Shown in pieces: positions 45,556-57,174 of a DNA stretch of 64,000 nt. Source of the stretch: Phytophthora hibernalis (Eukaryota; Oomycota; Peronosporomycetes; Peronosporales; Peronosporaceae); contig JAAKBF010000078.1 in the NCBI GenBank assembly GCA_012656075.1, forward strand, positions 62,001 to 126,000, read 5' to 3'. How positions within the stretch are numbered: the first letter of the stretch is position 1; each line of letters opens with the position of its first letter. The position numbers and the translations under genes were made by a program. The notes below the pieces were generated by a model that searched no databases, was not told the DNA's origin, and saw only the letters and a program-made list of their open reading frames with translations.

Positions 45556-45746
45556 AACATCGTAGCAGTCGCTTTGACAACAATAACACTTCTTTGCTAA
45601 TACACATGATGCACTTAGTTGACTGATACCGTCGGTGTTGATTGAATAATTTGCAGCGAACGGCATGCGATGAACGCTACAACCGGTAATGAACATTGAA
45701 AGTTTTCAGAGCCGTGTTAATGTCGATAGAGAAATTACGACTACTA

Positions 45747-46327
45747 CACTCCCGGACAGAATATTACGGCCACCGACATTTTTGCTATAACTTTTTTTCT
45801 ACTGGGAGTTGAGGCTTGCTGTTTAGATATGTGCTGTAGGCACCCTAGTGAAGCATAGTTACGATTAGAAGTTTGCGAAGTTCGAGCTGCGAGGGAGGCT
45901 CCCATACAAAAAACATTTGTGGACCTGGACACAATATACAGCGTTGCGGAACTGACAGCGGCTATTTATGCGGCGTGGGAGGCTGTTGACCTTACTTACT
46001 TGCGCAAGCTCATAGACTCGATGCCAATACGCTGCATCGAAGTCATCTCAAGCAGGGCAACACAACGCACTACTAATAGCAAATTACACAATCTTTTCAT
46101 GACGTTTGACTAAATTTTTGTATGGGTCTGGCTGGCCGTATATTGTGTCCAGGTCCACAAATGTTTTTGTATGGGAGCCTCCCTCGCAGCTCGAACTTCG
46201 CAAACTTCTAATCGTAACTATGCTTCAATAGGGTGCCTACAGCTATCTAAACAGCAAGCCTCAACTCCCAGTAGAAAAAAAGTTATAGCAAAAAATGTCG
46301 GTGGCCGTAATATTCTGTCCGGGAGTG
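45747..46327 (+). mobile_element. mariner/Tc1-type MITE with ~195-bp terminal inverted repeats
   Basis: Arms 45747-45943 and 46136-46327 are near-perfect reverse complements beginning CACTCCCGGACAGAATATTA, flanked by TA on both sides (45745-45746 and 46328-46329). The ~190-bp centre keeps a plus-strand transposase C-terminus (LTYLRKLIDSMPIRCIEVI). It is an internally deleted, non-autonomous copy inserted between transposase and Myb genes of element 1. Confidence 0.85.
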
Positions 46328-46352
46328 TACAATACGAAAGTGGCCCTCTTTG

Positions 46353-47582
46353 TCATGTGCGTCCGCCGTTTGTACCTCGTCCTTCATCCCCCTTCTTAGT
46401 CCTTCTTGGTGAGCATCCAATCAACATTGCCAGCTCCTGGGTCCGAGCACGCGCTTCTTCTTGGTCACGGCGCATGCGGTCCTCCATTTCCAGCTTCTCG
46501 GCGCGGCGGCGTTCTTCAGCCTCAGTCTTCTCGGCGATACGGCGAGCCTTTTGAGACACAGCATTCTCACATCGTCGTTGGCTTTCCTTGTCACGACGCG
46601 CTTCAGCTTTACGCTCATTTTCTTCACGCAACAGCAAGATGGTTTCGAAGATGCTTCTCTGTTTGCTGTTTGCGGAGCTTCAAGTCCATCCAGCTTCGAC
46701 TTGGGCGCGGTGGTCGTCTTCATGGCGCGAACACGTTGGGCCTTGGCGAAGCTGCCTCTTGCAGATCTTCGTCACCGTCTCTCGCTTGTTTGGCGCCGGT
46801 GGAGTCGCGGAAGGCCACCAAATCGGCACCTCCGTGCCGATTCGAGGTGGTAACTTAGTTGCCTCGATCAGGCCCTTACGGCGAAGGGTCTGCATCAGCG
46901 GAGCAGAACGGATCGCGACTTTGCTGGTGTCTTCCGTGGCTGCTGCAACCCCGCTGAGCCTGGACGCCGAGGGTTTAGTGATGTGCGGGATGGCAGTGAA
47001 TGCAGCGAGTCCGTAAACGCGTCTACCCCCTTCTTGAACAGAGGAGATGTGAGCAGCTCCTGTAACCCACCGCGGAGGGATGAGCAGCTCGAGTCTGTCG
47101 TATCTCCTTCCGTGGAATCCTCCGTACAGGTTGATTCGCGGCCAGACGCTGCACATGTCGTTCGCGCAGCAGCTTGCGTGCCCTCTCTGTCGTCGTCGTC
47201 GAAAAGGTGTGGTCGTGGTCGACTTCGAAGCAGAAGTCAGCCTCAACTTCGCGTTGCTCTTCGTCGACCTTGTCGTCTAACTCGATAACGTTCGCCTTGT
47301 CGTCGATCGCCACCTTCAACTCCTTGGTCTTTTTGATTTGCGGGGTCTGGTGGTCGTGCCCGTCAGCTTGTGAGTGCTTTGAAACACTTTAAACTTGCGG
47401 CGCAGGCTTTCGAAGTCCCGGTCGGGAGCTCCGCGAGGCTTGCTGGAGTTGAACGAGCTGGCCAGCCGTTCCCATTCGTCCTTTCCGAGCGGCAGCGTCG
47501 ACTCGACTAGCAGCAACAGGCGATCGATGTCGGACGCCGTGTAGTACATTGTGCCGGAGTTTTTAACCATCTGCATGTTCAC
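46353..47582 (-). CDS. Myb/SANT-like protein with C-terminal coiled coil (element 1, complete copy)
   Basis: Starts at 47582. The N-terminal trihelix/Myb-like domain reads YYTASDIDRLLLLVESTLPL then GKDEWERLASSFN and RDFESLRRKFK. An acidic linker (VDEEQREVEADFCFEVDHDH) follows, then a basic middle, and the C-terminus is a Glu/Arg-rich coiled coil (AEKTEAEERRRAEKLEMED). Harbinger elements normally encode such a second protein, which binds the element ends and brings the transposase to the nucleus. Frame breaks occur at a C4 run near 47337 (shared by all units), and at A-run lengths near 47207. The last ~690 bp (46353-47041) is unique to this copy. Confidence 0.75.
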
Positions 47583-48052
47583 AAAAGTGTGTCAGCCAGG
47601 TAAACGAGTACGCGTGTAAGCGCACGTACTGCGTGGACGGGTAGGAGGTTGAGCGGAGAAGCGCGGTGTGGCGGAGGGGATAGGTAAAAAGCAAAGTGAG
47701 ACACGATCGCCACCTGCCATCGACAGCCACGTACCGAGCGCGAAGTGATCAGCGCCACCCGTTTGCTGCGAACCTTGAAAAGGTGCTGTTATAGCACAAC
47801 TTCAACGTACTGCGCGCGAAATTTGCCCGCCAAACGGCCATGTATTCGTAATCGTCGATGCTTCTACGTGTCTGATGACGACACCAACAGTCGCACGTTA
47901 GCTTATCGATCTTCTGCTGATGGTTGCGTCGGCCACCACCTACGGACCAAACATGAACGTCGAAGAATCCATTAATTTGAACTCAAAGCTTAGCTACATA
48001 TGCTTATATGAAAACACTGACCCTCATGTCCTCGAGCACGCCTAAGGGTCTT

Positions 48053-49507
48053 TCAAGGGTCATCCTCACTCTGCATATCTCGATGACAGCAGGTATCCAA
48101 ACGACAACGGCATACGAACCTGAGGTCGTCGCCGTAGTCGACGGTCACCTCCGCACCGCGACGTACGGCTTCCGTGGTGGCCACGACCACGGTGGTGCGT
48201 CGGCCGTTTGCAACCTCGACGAACTTCGCCACTGGCTGACATGAGTGGTTGACGAACCTCATGAGCCCACCCATCTTCTCAGCATTGATGGCGATGCGAA
48301 AAGGCCAGGTCGGTCGCTCTGGGCGCTGTTTCAGGATTAGACGATAGCCTGCGTCACTCCGCTCGCGAAATACTTACGTGCTCCATCTCCCCAAGATACT
48401 GGTCCACCACCTCCCCGGCGTCTATATCTTCCGCTGCGAAGACGCCAAGCAATTTTGTGCGTCCGTTCTTACCTTGGTTGACTCGCTCAGGCCGTTTCCA
48501 CACAGTCCGTCGTACGGACACGTATTCACAAATGCACGAGGGAGTTTCTGCACGAATCCACTCTGCACGGCAAAGGGCAGTCGCAAGGGTCACCGCAGGA
48601 AAGACCGTGTCGAACGGGTTGAACTGCTCTCGCAGATTGATCACGCGGCACGGCCACTGCGCAGGCACAAACTGGTCATGGGGTCTTGACGTCGATCGTC
48701 GCCTCTGCGAAGAAGCCGCATCAGTATGTGGGCGGGTTGCGGGTCCTTCGATCTGCGCGTACAGGCGGTGGCCGTGGCCGCGAATAAGGAGCGGCAGCTT
48801 CACGCCGATCGCGATGTGTGTCTTCGCGATGGTGGAGACCTTTGTTGCGTCTTGAACGCACCGGAGCCGGATGTGGTGATTCCAGCAGGACTGGTGAAGA
48901 TGTCGTGGGGCTGGCGCGGAATGGACAGGACGGCGGAGAGGCCGGAGGGGCGAAGGAGTTGCCTCCAGGAGATGTGAGCAGCTCCTGTAACCCACCGCGG
49001 AGGGATGAGCAGCTCGAGTCTGTCGTATCTCCTTCCGTGGAATCCTCCGTACAGGTTGATTCGCGGCCAGACGCTGCACATGTCGTTCGCGCAGCAGCTT
49101 GCGTGCCCTCTCTGTCGTCGTCGTCGAAAAGGTGTGGTCGTGGTCGACTTCGAAGCAGAAGTCAGCCTCAACTTCGCGTTGCTCTTCGTCGACCTTGTCG
49201 TCTAACTCGATAACGTTCGCCTTGTCGTCGATCGCCACCTTCAACTCCTTGGTCTTTTTGATTTGCGGGGTCTGGTGGTCGTGCCCGTCAGCTTGTGAGT
49301 GCTTTGAAACACTTTAAACTTGCGGCGCAGGCTTTCGAAGTCCCGGTCGGGAGCTCCGCGAGGCTTGCTGGAGTTGAACGAGCTGGCCAGCCGTTCCCAT
49401 TCGTCCTTTCCGAGCGGCAGCGTCGACTCGACTAGCAGCAACAGGCGATCGATGTCGGACGCCGTGTAGTACATTGTGCCGGAGTTTTTAACCATCTGCA
49501 TGTTCAC
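48053..49507 (-). pseudogene. chimeric Myb-SET locus 1
   Basis: The Myb-like start at 49507 runs through the acidic linker, then at 48966 crosses the unit junction into the SET gene body, ending at the SET stop at 48053. SET motifs are RFVNHSCQPVAKF, EVTVDYGDDL and a postSET CRC-x4-C. Frame breaks lie at the C4 run in the Myb part, before LLGVFAAEDIDAGE, and after EHVSISR. An open frame of 296 codons (49244-48354) does cross the junction. Whether any chimeric protein is made is unknown. Confidence 0.7.
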
Positions 49508-49976
49508 AAAAGTGTGTCAGCCAGGTAAACGAGTACGCGTGTAAGCGCACGTACTGCGTGGACGGGTAGGAGGTTGAGCGGAGAAGCGCGGTGTGGCGGA
49601 GGGGATAGGTAAAAGCAAAGTGAGACACGATCGCCACCTGCCATCGACAGCCACGTACCGAGCGCGAAGTGATCAGCGCCACCCGTTTGCTGCGAACCTT
49701 GAAAAGGTGCTGTTATAGCACAACTTCAACGTACTGCGCGCGAAATTTGCCCGCCAAACGGCCATGTATTCGTAATCGTCGATGCTTCTACGTGTCTGAT
49801 GACGACACCAACAGTCGCACGTTAGCTTATCGATCTTCTGCTGATGGTTGCGTCGGCCACCACCTACGGACCAAACATGAACGTCGAAGAATCCATTAAT
49901 TTGAACTCAAAGCTTAGCTACATATGCTTATATGAAAACACTGACCCTCATGTCCTCGAGCACGCCTAAGGGTCTT

Positions 49977-51431
49977 TCAAGGGTCATCCTCACTCTGCAT
50001 ATCTCGATGACAGCAGGTATCCAAACGACAACGGCATACGAACCTGAGGTCGTCGCCGTAGTCGACGGTCACCTCCGCACCGCGACGTACGGCTTCCGTG
50101 GTGGCCACGACCACGGTGGTGCGTCGGCCGTTTGCAACCTCGACGAACTTCGCCACTGGCTGACATGAGTGGTTGACGAACCTCATGAGCCCACCCATCT
50201 TCTCAGCATTGATGGCGATGCGAAAAGGCCAGGTCGGTCGCTCTGGGCGCTGTTTCAGGATTAGACGATAGCCTGCGTCACTCCGCTCGCGAAATACTTA
50301 CGTGCTCCATCTCCCCAAGATACTGGTCCACCACCTCCCCGGCGTCTATATCTTCCGCTGCGAAGACGCCAAGCAATTTTGTGCGTCCGTTCTTACCTTG
50401 GTTGACTCGCTCAGGCCGTTTCCACACAGTCCGTCGTACGGACACGTATTCACAAATGCACGAGGGAGTTTCTGCACGAATCCACTCTGCACGGCAAAGG
50501 GCAGTCGCAAGGGTCACCGCAGGAAAGACCGTGTCGAACGGGTTGAACTGCTCTCGCAGATTGATCACGCGGCACGGCCACTGCGCAGGCACAAACTGGT
50601 CATGGGGTCTTGACGTCGATCGTCGCCTCTGCGAAGAAGCCGCATCAGTATGTGGGCGGGTTGCGGGTCCTTCGATCTGCGCGTACAGGCGGTGGCCGTG
50701 GCCGCGAATAAGGAGCGGCAGCTTCACGCCGATCGCGATGTGTGTCTTCGCGATGGTGGAGACCTTTGTTGCGTCTTGAACGCACCGGAGCCGGATGTGG
50801 TGATTCCAGCAGGACTGGTGAAGATGTCGTGGGGCTGGCGCGGAATGGACAGGACGGCGGAGAGGCCGGAGGGGCGAAGGAGTTGCCTCCAGGAGATGTG
50901 AGCAGCTCCTGTAACCCACCGCGGAGGGATGAGCAGCTCGAGTCTGTCGTATCTCCTTCCGTGGAATCCTCCGTACAGGTTGATTCGCGGCCAGACGCTG
51001 CACATGTCGTTCGCGCAGCAGCTTGCGTGCCCTCTCTGTCGTCGTCGTCGAAAAAGGTGTGGTCGTGGTCGACTTCGAAGCAGAAGTCAGCCTCAACTTC
51101 GCGTTGCTCTTCGTCGACCTTGTCGTCTAACTCGATAACGTTCGCCTTGTCGTCGATCGCCACCTTCAACTCCTTGGTCTTTTGATTTGCGGGGTCTGGT
51201 GGTCGTGCCCGTCAGCTTGTGAGTGCTTTGAAACACTTTAAACTTGCGGCGCAGGCTTTCGAAGTCCCGGTCGGGAGCTCCGCGAGGCTTGCTGGAGTTG
51301 AACGAGCTGGCCAGCCGTTCCCATTCGTCCTTTCCGAGCGGCAGCGTCGACTCGACTAGCAGCAACAGGCGATCGATGTCGGACGCCGTGTAGTACATTG
51401 TGCCGGAGTTTTTAACCATCTGCATGTTCAC
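49977..51431 (-). pseudogene. chimeric Myb-SET locus 2
   Basis: Same structure as locus 1. The A/T-run lengths differ, so the Myb open frame runs 112 codons instead of 88, and the acidic segment after DHTF reads in the FDDDD frame, as expected for the ancestral protein. Confidence 0.7.
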
Positions 51432-51899
51432 AAAAGTGTGTCAGCCAGGTAAACGAGTACGCGTGTAAGCGCACGTACTGCGTGGACGGGTAGGAGGTTG
51501 AGCGGAGAAGCGCGGTGTGGCGGAGGGGATAGGTAAAAGCAAAGTGAGACACGATCGCCACCTGCCATCGACAGCCACGTACCGAGCGCGAAGTGATCAG
51601 CGCCACCCGTTTGCTGCGAACCTTGAAAGGTGCTGTTATAGCACAACTTCAACGTACTGCGCGCGAAATTTGCCCGCCAAACGGCCATGTATTCGTAATC
51701 GTCGATGCTTCTACGTGTCTGATGACGACACCAACAGTCGCACGTTAGCTTATCGATCTTCTGCTGATGGTTGCGTCGGCCACCACCTACGGACCAAACA
51801 TGAACGTCGAAGAATCCATTAATTTGAACTCAAAGCTTAGCTACATATGCTTATATGAAAACACTGACCCTCATGTCCTCGAGCACGCCTAAGGGTCTT

Positions 51900-53353
51900 T
51901 CAAGGGTCATCCTCACTCTGCATATCTCGATGACAGCAGGTATCCAAACGACAACGGCATACGAACCTGAGGTCGTCGCCGTAGTCGACGGTCACCTCCG
52001 CACCGCGACGTACGGCTTCCGTGGTGGCCACGACCACGGTGGTGCGTCGGCCGTTTGCAACCTCGACGAACTTCGCCACTGGCTGACATGAGTGGTTGAC
52101 GAACCTCATGAGCCCACCCATCTTCTCAGCATTGATGGCGATGCGAAAAGGCCAGGTCGGTCGCTCTGGGCGCTGTTTCAGGATTAGACGATAGCCTGCG
52201 TCACTCCGCTCGCGAAATACTTACGTGCTCCATCTCCCAAGATACTGGTCCACCACCTCCCCGGCGTCTATATCTTCCGCTGCGAAGACGCCAAGCAATT
52301 TTGTGCGTCCGTTCTTACCTTGGTTGACTCGCTCAGGCCGTTTCCACACAGTCCGTCGTACGGACACGTATTCACAAATGCACGAGGGAGTTTCTGCACG
52401 AATCCACTCTGCACGGCAAAGGGCAGTCGCAAGGGTCACCGCAGGAAAGACCGTGTCGAACGGGTTGAACTGCTCTCGCAGATTGATCACGCGGCACGGC
52501 CACTGCGCAGGCACAAACTGGTCATGGGGTCTTGACGTCGATCGTCGCCTCTGCGAAGAAGCCGCATCAGTATGTGGGCGGGTTGCGGGTCCTTCGATCT
52601 GCGCGTACAGGCGGTGGCCGTGGCCGCGAATAAGGAGCGGCAGCTTCACGCCGATCGCGATGTGTGTCTTCGCGATGGTGGAGACCTTTGTTGCGTCTTG
52701 AACGCACCGGAGCCGGATGTGGTGATTCCAGCAGGACTGGTGAAGATGTCGTGGGGCTGGCGCGGAATGGACAGGACGGCGGAGAGGCCGGAGGGGCGAA
52801 GGAGTTGCCTCCAGGAGATGTGAGCAGCTCCTGTAACCCACCGCGGAGGGATGAGCAGCTCGAGTCTGTCGTATCTCCTTCCGTGGAATCCTCCGTACAG
52901 GTTGATTCGCGGCCAGACGCTGCACATGTCGTTCGCGCAGCAGCTTGCGTGCCCTCTCTGTCGTCGTCGTCGAAAAAGGTGTGGTCGTGGTCGACTTCGA
53001 AGCAGAAGTCAGCCTCAACTTCGCGTTGCTCTTCGTCGACCTTGTCGTCTAACTCGATAACGTTCGCCTTGTCGTCGATCGCCACCTTCAACTCCTTGGT
53101 CTTTTGATTTGCGGGGTCTGGTGGTCGTGCCCGTCAGCTTGTGAGTGCTTTGAAACACTTTAAACTTGCGGCGCAGGCTTTCGAAGTCCCGGTCGGGAGC
53201 TCCGCGAGGCTTGCTGGAGTTGAACGAGCTGGCCAGCCGTTCCCATTCGTCCTTTCCGAGCGGCAGCGTCGACTCGACTAGCAGCAACAGGCGATCGATG
53301 TCGGACGCCGTGTAGTACATTGTGCCGGAGTTTTTAACCATCTGCATGTTCAC
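51900..53353 (-). pseudogene. chimeric Myb-SET locus 3
   Basis: As loci 1 and 2. One C is missing from CTCCCCAAG at about 52236, which shifts the frame just after DQYLG in the SET part. Confidence 0.7.
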
Positions 53354-53823
53354 AAAAGTGTGTCAGCCAGGTAAACGAGTACGCGTGTAAGCGCACGTAC
53401 TGCGTGGACGGGTAGGAGGTTGAGCGGAGAAGCGCGGTGTGGCGGAGGGGATAGGTAAAAAGCAAAGTGAGACACGATCGCCACCTGCCATCGACAGCCA
53501 CGTACCGAGCGCGAAGTGATCAGCGCCACCCGTTTGCTGCGAACCTTGAAAAGGTGCTGTTATAGCACAACTTCAACGTACTGCGCGCGAAATTTGCCCG
53601 CCAAACGGCCATGTATTCGTAATCGTCGATGCTTCTACGTGTCTGATGACGACACCAACAGTCGCACGTTAGCTTATCGATCTTCTGCTGATGGTTGCGT
53701 CGGCCACCACCTACGGACCAAACATGAACGTCGAAGAATCCATTAATTTGAACTCAAAGCTTAGCTACATATGCTTATATGAAAACACTGACCCTCATGT
53801 CCTCGAGCACGCCTAAGGGTCTT

Positions 53824-54947
53824 TCAAGGGTCATCCTCACTCTGCATATCTCGATGACAGCAGGTATCCAAACGACAACGGCATACGAACCTGAGGTCGT
53901 CGCCGTAGTCGACGGTCACCTCCGCACCGCGACGTACGGCTTCCGTGGTGGCCACGACCACGGTGGTGCGTCGGCCGTTTGCAACCTCGACGAACTTCGC
54001 CACTGGCTGACATGAGTGGTTGACGAACCTCATGAGCCCACCCATCTTCTCAGCATTGATGGCGATGCGAAAAGGCCAGGTCGGTCGCTCTGGGCGCTGT
54101 TTCAGGATTAGACGATAGCCTGCGTCACTCCGCTCGCGAAATACTTACGTGCTCCATCTCCCCAAGATACTGGTCCACCACCTCCCCGGCGTCTATATCT
54201 TCCGCTGCGAAGACGCCAAGCAATTTTGTGCGTCCGTTCTTACCTTGGTTGACTCGCTCAGGCCGTTTCCACACAGTCCGTCGTACGGACACGTATTCAC
54301 AAATGCACGAGGGAGTTTCTGCACGAATCCACTCTGCACGGCAAAGGGCAGTCGCAAGGGTCACCGCAGGAAAGACCGTGTCGAACGGGTTGAACTGCTC
54401 TCGCAGATTGATCACGCGGCACGGCCACTGCGCAGGCACAAACTGGTCATGGGGTCTTGACGTCGATCGTCGCCTCTGCGAAGAAGCCGCATCAGTATGT
54501 GGGCGGGTTGCGGGTCCTTCGATCTGCGCGTACAGGCGGTGGCCGTGGCCGCGAATAAGGAGCGGCAGCTTCACGCCGATCGCGATGTGTGTCTTCGCGA
54601 TGGTGGAGACCTTTGTTGCGTCTTGAACGCACCGGAGCCGGATGTGGTGATTCCAGCAGGACTGGTGAAGATGTCGTGGGGCTGGCGCGGAATGGACAGG
54701 ACGGCGGAGAGGCCGGAGGGGCGAAGGAGTTGCCTCCAGGCTATGATCAAGATCGGCTCTGGACCTGGCGCTTGCTTTGTCCAGGTGACAGCCAGGGAGA
54801 CGTTGGTATGTCCGTATCACTGGTGTCACCGCTTGCGTGGTGCTGCACGCCCGGCGAGATGTTTGGCGGCGTGTTTTCGGCGTCACTGGGTGTGTCGGCG
54901 ATGCAGTGGCGCTTCCAGGGCAGTGTGGAATGGCTGAGATGCACCAT
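53824..54947 (-). pseudogene. SET-domain protein of Harbinger element 1 (complete copy)
   Basis: This is the only SET copy in element 1 with its own start (MVHLSHSTLPWKRHCIADTP at 54947), which aligns with the start in element 2 (MVRLVHSEAHWK). After a long Pro/Ser/Arg-rich region come an AWS-like Cys cluster (CPYDGLCGNG), then LLGVFAAEDIDAGE, MRFVNHSCQPV, EVTVDYGD and the postSET CRC-x4-C. Frame breaks at about 54245 and 54140 are shared with the other units. It would be a histone-lysine methyltransferase-like protein of the SET2/ASH1 layout. Activity is not shown. Confidence 0.75.
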
Positions 54948-54968
54948 AACATCTGGACATGATCATTT

Positions 54969-56545
54969 GAGACTGCGCAAAACAAACTGATGCTAGTTAA
55001 CATTTTCGTGTTTTCGAGATAATCGCCTTTGAAGTGGACCGTATATTTTTCGTACTTAAGTGCTTTTTCAAGAGGGTGGATTTTGTCAAATCTATAAATT
55101 TGGCGGAGGTGTATCGACGGCATCGGGTTGGCATGGAAGCACTGGCAGCGCTTGCTGTGGTCACAGCGGACAGCACTGAAGACACCCAGCAGGAGCCAGA
55201 GGTAAGCGCTGGTGAAGACGACCCGTACAGCAGCGACGCAAGCGCAGACAGCGCATGGGCTCCAGACTCAGAAGATGGTGTATCCAGCGGCAATGAGATT
55301 TTGCCAAGCGAAGGCGATGAAGATAGCAGCAACTACGACGTCGAGGATACAAGCATCATTTCGATTTGCGAAGAACTTCGCGAGACAGATACTCAACTCA
55401 TTCAAGAGGACCCTTGTGAGAAGAAGTACCTGCAAGGCAAGGCGGGGCAGTTGGAGCAGTTCCTGTGTTCGCAATCGCAAATGACCGGGGAGAGTAAGCA
55501 GAGAATCATGACGACGTTGGCAGTGCTGAAGTAAAGGACACCGTACTCCGCCACCGAGACCATGGGCTGCGGGAGCAGTTCAACTATTTTCTGCCGATAG
55601 TTGGTCAAGTGTGCCGCGCGGCATGGTGCAAGTGTTATGGGATTTCGACAGCCACCGTGACGCGATACAGATCTCGGATTAATGATGGCGCGTTTTCGGT
55701 TAAGGCTCACGGGAACAAGCGGAACCAGAACACGAGTGCTGTTGACCTACGCTGGTTAGTGTCGTGGTTCAAGTCGTTTGCTGCATCCGTCGGTGAAGTC
55801 GTGCCAGTGCGTGTAAAGCTAAGGATGGAGTGATTCAACGGTACTACTCCGACGCCGAGTACACGCTCCTGCCGGCTATCTTCACGTGGGCTAAGCTCTA
55901 CTCCATGTACGACCCACCAAACGACGAAGACAAGCGTAAGGCAAAGGAAATCCAAAAATCCCGGGTCGCAGCGGCTAGGAAGAAGAAACAAGAGCGTACT
56001 GCTGCCGCAGCGGCAGCAAAGACTGCCAACGAGACGCACAGGGTGCTTGAAACTACCGACGGTGAAGCCAAGCCTACTGACAACTGCGCCACTGAAAACC
56101 GGAAGCTTGACGAGCTAGGAAGCGTCCGCGCAAAGAAACATCGTAATCCCCAAGCTGGAAATGATGTCGAGACCAAGTGTTCCCAGCAGATCAAAATGAT
56201 TCTTATTGCCAAAATCTCTACAAAAATCTCTAAAAACAAAATATTCATCTGAGTTTTGAGATTTTGATTTTTCAAATGTAATTTTGGCAGTGAAGGAATT
56301 CGAATCCGGCTACAACAATAGGCTCAATCGATCCACAGCGAAATTGGACGTTTAGGGAGCCTATAAAAATCATTCGACCCGGCGAATCTGAGGCAACTTT
56401 TCAACGGGCAGTTACCCGACAACGGCTGAATGAAAAAACTTCGAAGGGCCTCTATCGATAGAGGAGATGTTCTTCTTTGCGTTGGTGTGCTTAAATCGCG
56501 CTTCAACAAATGGTTAACTAGCATTCTTCTGTTTTGCGCAGTCTC
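54969..56545 (+). mobile_element. nested 1.58-kb DNA transposon, unclassified
   Basis: 33-bp imperfect terminal inverted repeats (54969-55001 and 56513-56545, starting GAGACTGCGCAAAACA) flanked by ATTT on both sides (54965-54968 and 56546-56549). One gene on the plus strand. It lies between the SET gene start and the right end of element 1. The superfamily is not recognised. Confidence 0.85.
55134..56252 (+). CDS. unclassified protein of nested transposon
   Basis: Three successive open segments in different frames. First is an acidic Ser/Asp/Glu-rich start from the ATG at 55134 to 55534. Next is a helix-turn-helix-like middle (YGISTATVTRYRSRINDGAF followed by a HGN-K-N motif, to 55833). The third is YYSDAEYTLLPAIFTWAKLY followed by a Lys/Ala-rich coiled tail (to 56252). 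The middle pattern, with a DNA-binding-like 'TVTRY' helix and 'HGN', resembles the N-terminal part of some uncharacterised eukaryotic transposon proteins, but no catalytic DDE part is visible. Frame breaks near 55530 and 55815 are single-base. It may be a regulatory or end-binding protein, or a transposase remnant. Confidence 0.5.
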
Positions 56546-56898
56546 ATTTGGTTAGTGAATGATAAGTTTCGCATGCATACATGCGTCCTTGAACGCACCT
56601 TTCGAAGTGGACGTCCAAGTCGACTTCGCGCCTCTGGCCGCAGATTCTAAAGTGATCGACGCTTGCATCCGGCGGAAAATATATGCTGTGCTGAATGAAG
56701 GATGCCTATAACAGAGTGTTGGTCAGCATAAACCATACAAACAGCAAGACAAACTTTAACATGAATACACCGCTTACTTCTAGGGGTAGGGTCGTCTATC
56801 GAGACGATATCTGTGCCTACGAGGATTTATGCGCGTTTAAGTCGAGGCATACTTGCTGCAACTAAGTCGTGCGAGTAAGGTATATTTGGCAGGCGTCC

Positions 56899-56901
56899 AA
56901 T
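56899..56901. other. AAT target-site copy shared by both Harbinger elements
   Basis: The right end of element 1 (GGCAGGCGTCC) and left end of element 2 (GGACGCCTGCC) are separated only by these three bases. Confidence 0.85.
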
Positions 56902-57174
56902 GGACGCCTGCCAAAAATAGTATAGGCACCTGTCATATCTGCTGCAGATAAGCCGGTCATAAAAAGATATATGTCGGCATACCGGCCGAGCGGTCAACCA
57001 AAAATGCCGTAAATGGACAAGTGTGTCCGACGACTAGTGCCCAGAAAGCTATGAAGACAACCGCGGACCGACACTGAAGCGGACACTTTAGTCCGTTCGC
57101 CGTGCAGGGTATATTCCTTCTAGATTTTAACTCAGTTTCGAATTTCCCGCCCTCCTGGCAGGAGTCCTGCAGAC

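Larger units (their letters stand above)
47042..54740. repeat. four-unit tandem array, ~1.92-kb period, carrying Myb-to-SET segment
   Basis: Units begin AGGAGATGTGAGCAGCTCCT at 47042, 48967, 50891 and 52813. The fourth ends at about 54740 where the sequence departs. Periods are 1925, 1924, 1922 and 1925. The differences I could see are only homopolymer lengths (A4/A5 after GGT, A3/A4 in CTTGAAAAGG, C3/C4 in CTCCCCAAG, A4/A5 in TCGAAAAGG, T4/T5 before GATTTG). Each unit contains the start of the Myb gene on one side and the body and end of the SET gene on the other. Confidence 0.95.
43657..56898 (+). mobile_element. Harbinger-like DNA transposon 1, enlarged by array and nested insertions
   Basis: 13,242 bp between ~50-bp terminal inverted repeats: left GGACACCTGCCAAATATACC at 43657, and right end GGTATATTTGGCAGGCGTCC at 56879-56898. 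Order: DDE transposase (+), mariner MITE, Myb/SANT-like gene (-), four-unit tandem array with Myb-SET chimeras (-), complete SET gene (-), nested 1.58-kb transposon, right end. Subtracting the MITE, the nested element (each with its target duplication) and three array periods leaves about 5.3 kb, close to the 5.14 kb of element 2. The transposase is dead by sequence. Confidence 0.9.

Noticed and set aside
48378..48977. Plus-strand open frames repeated in each array unit
   Set aside because: They are antisense shadows of the SET and Myb genes and recur only because the unit is repeated.
47042..54740. CRISPR-like array
   Set aside because: The repeats are ~1.9 kb, gene-bearing and contiguous, without short repeats and spacers. 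The genome is eukaryotic.
54125..55123. 332-codon minus-strand open frame reading through the end of the array
   Set aside because: Its first ~120 codons cross the inverted end of the nested transposon and do not match the SET start in element 2. The SET gene more likely starts at 54947.
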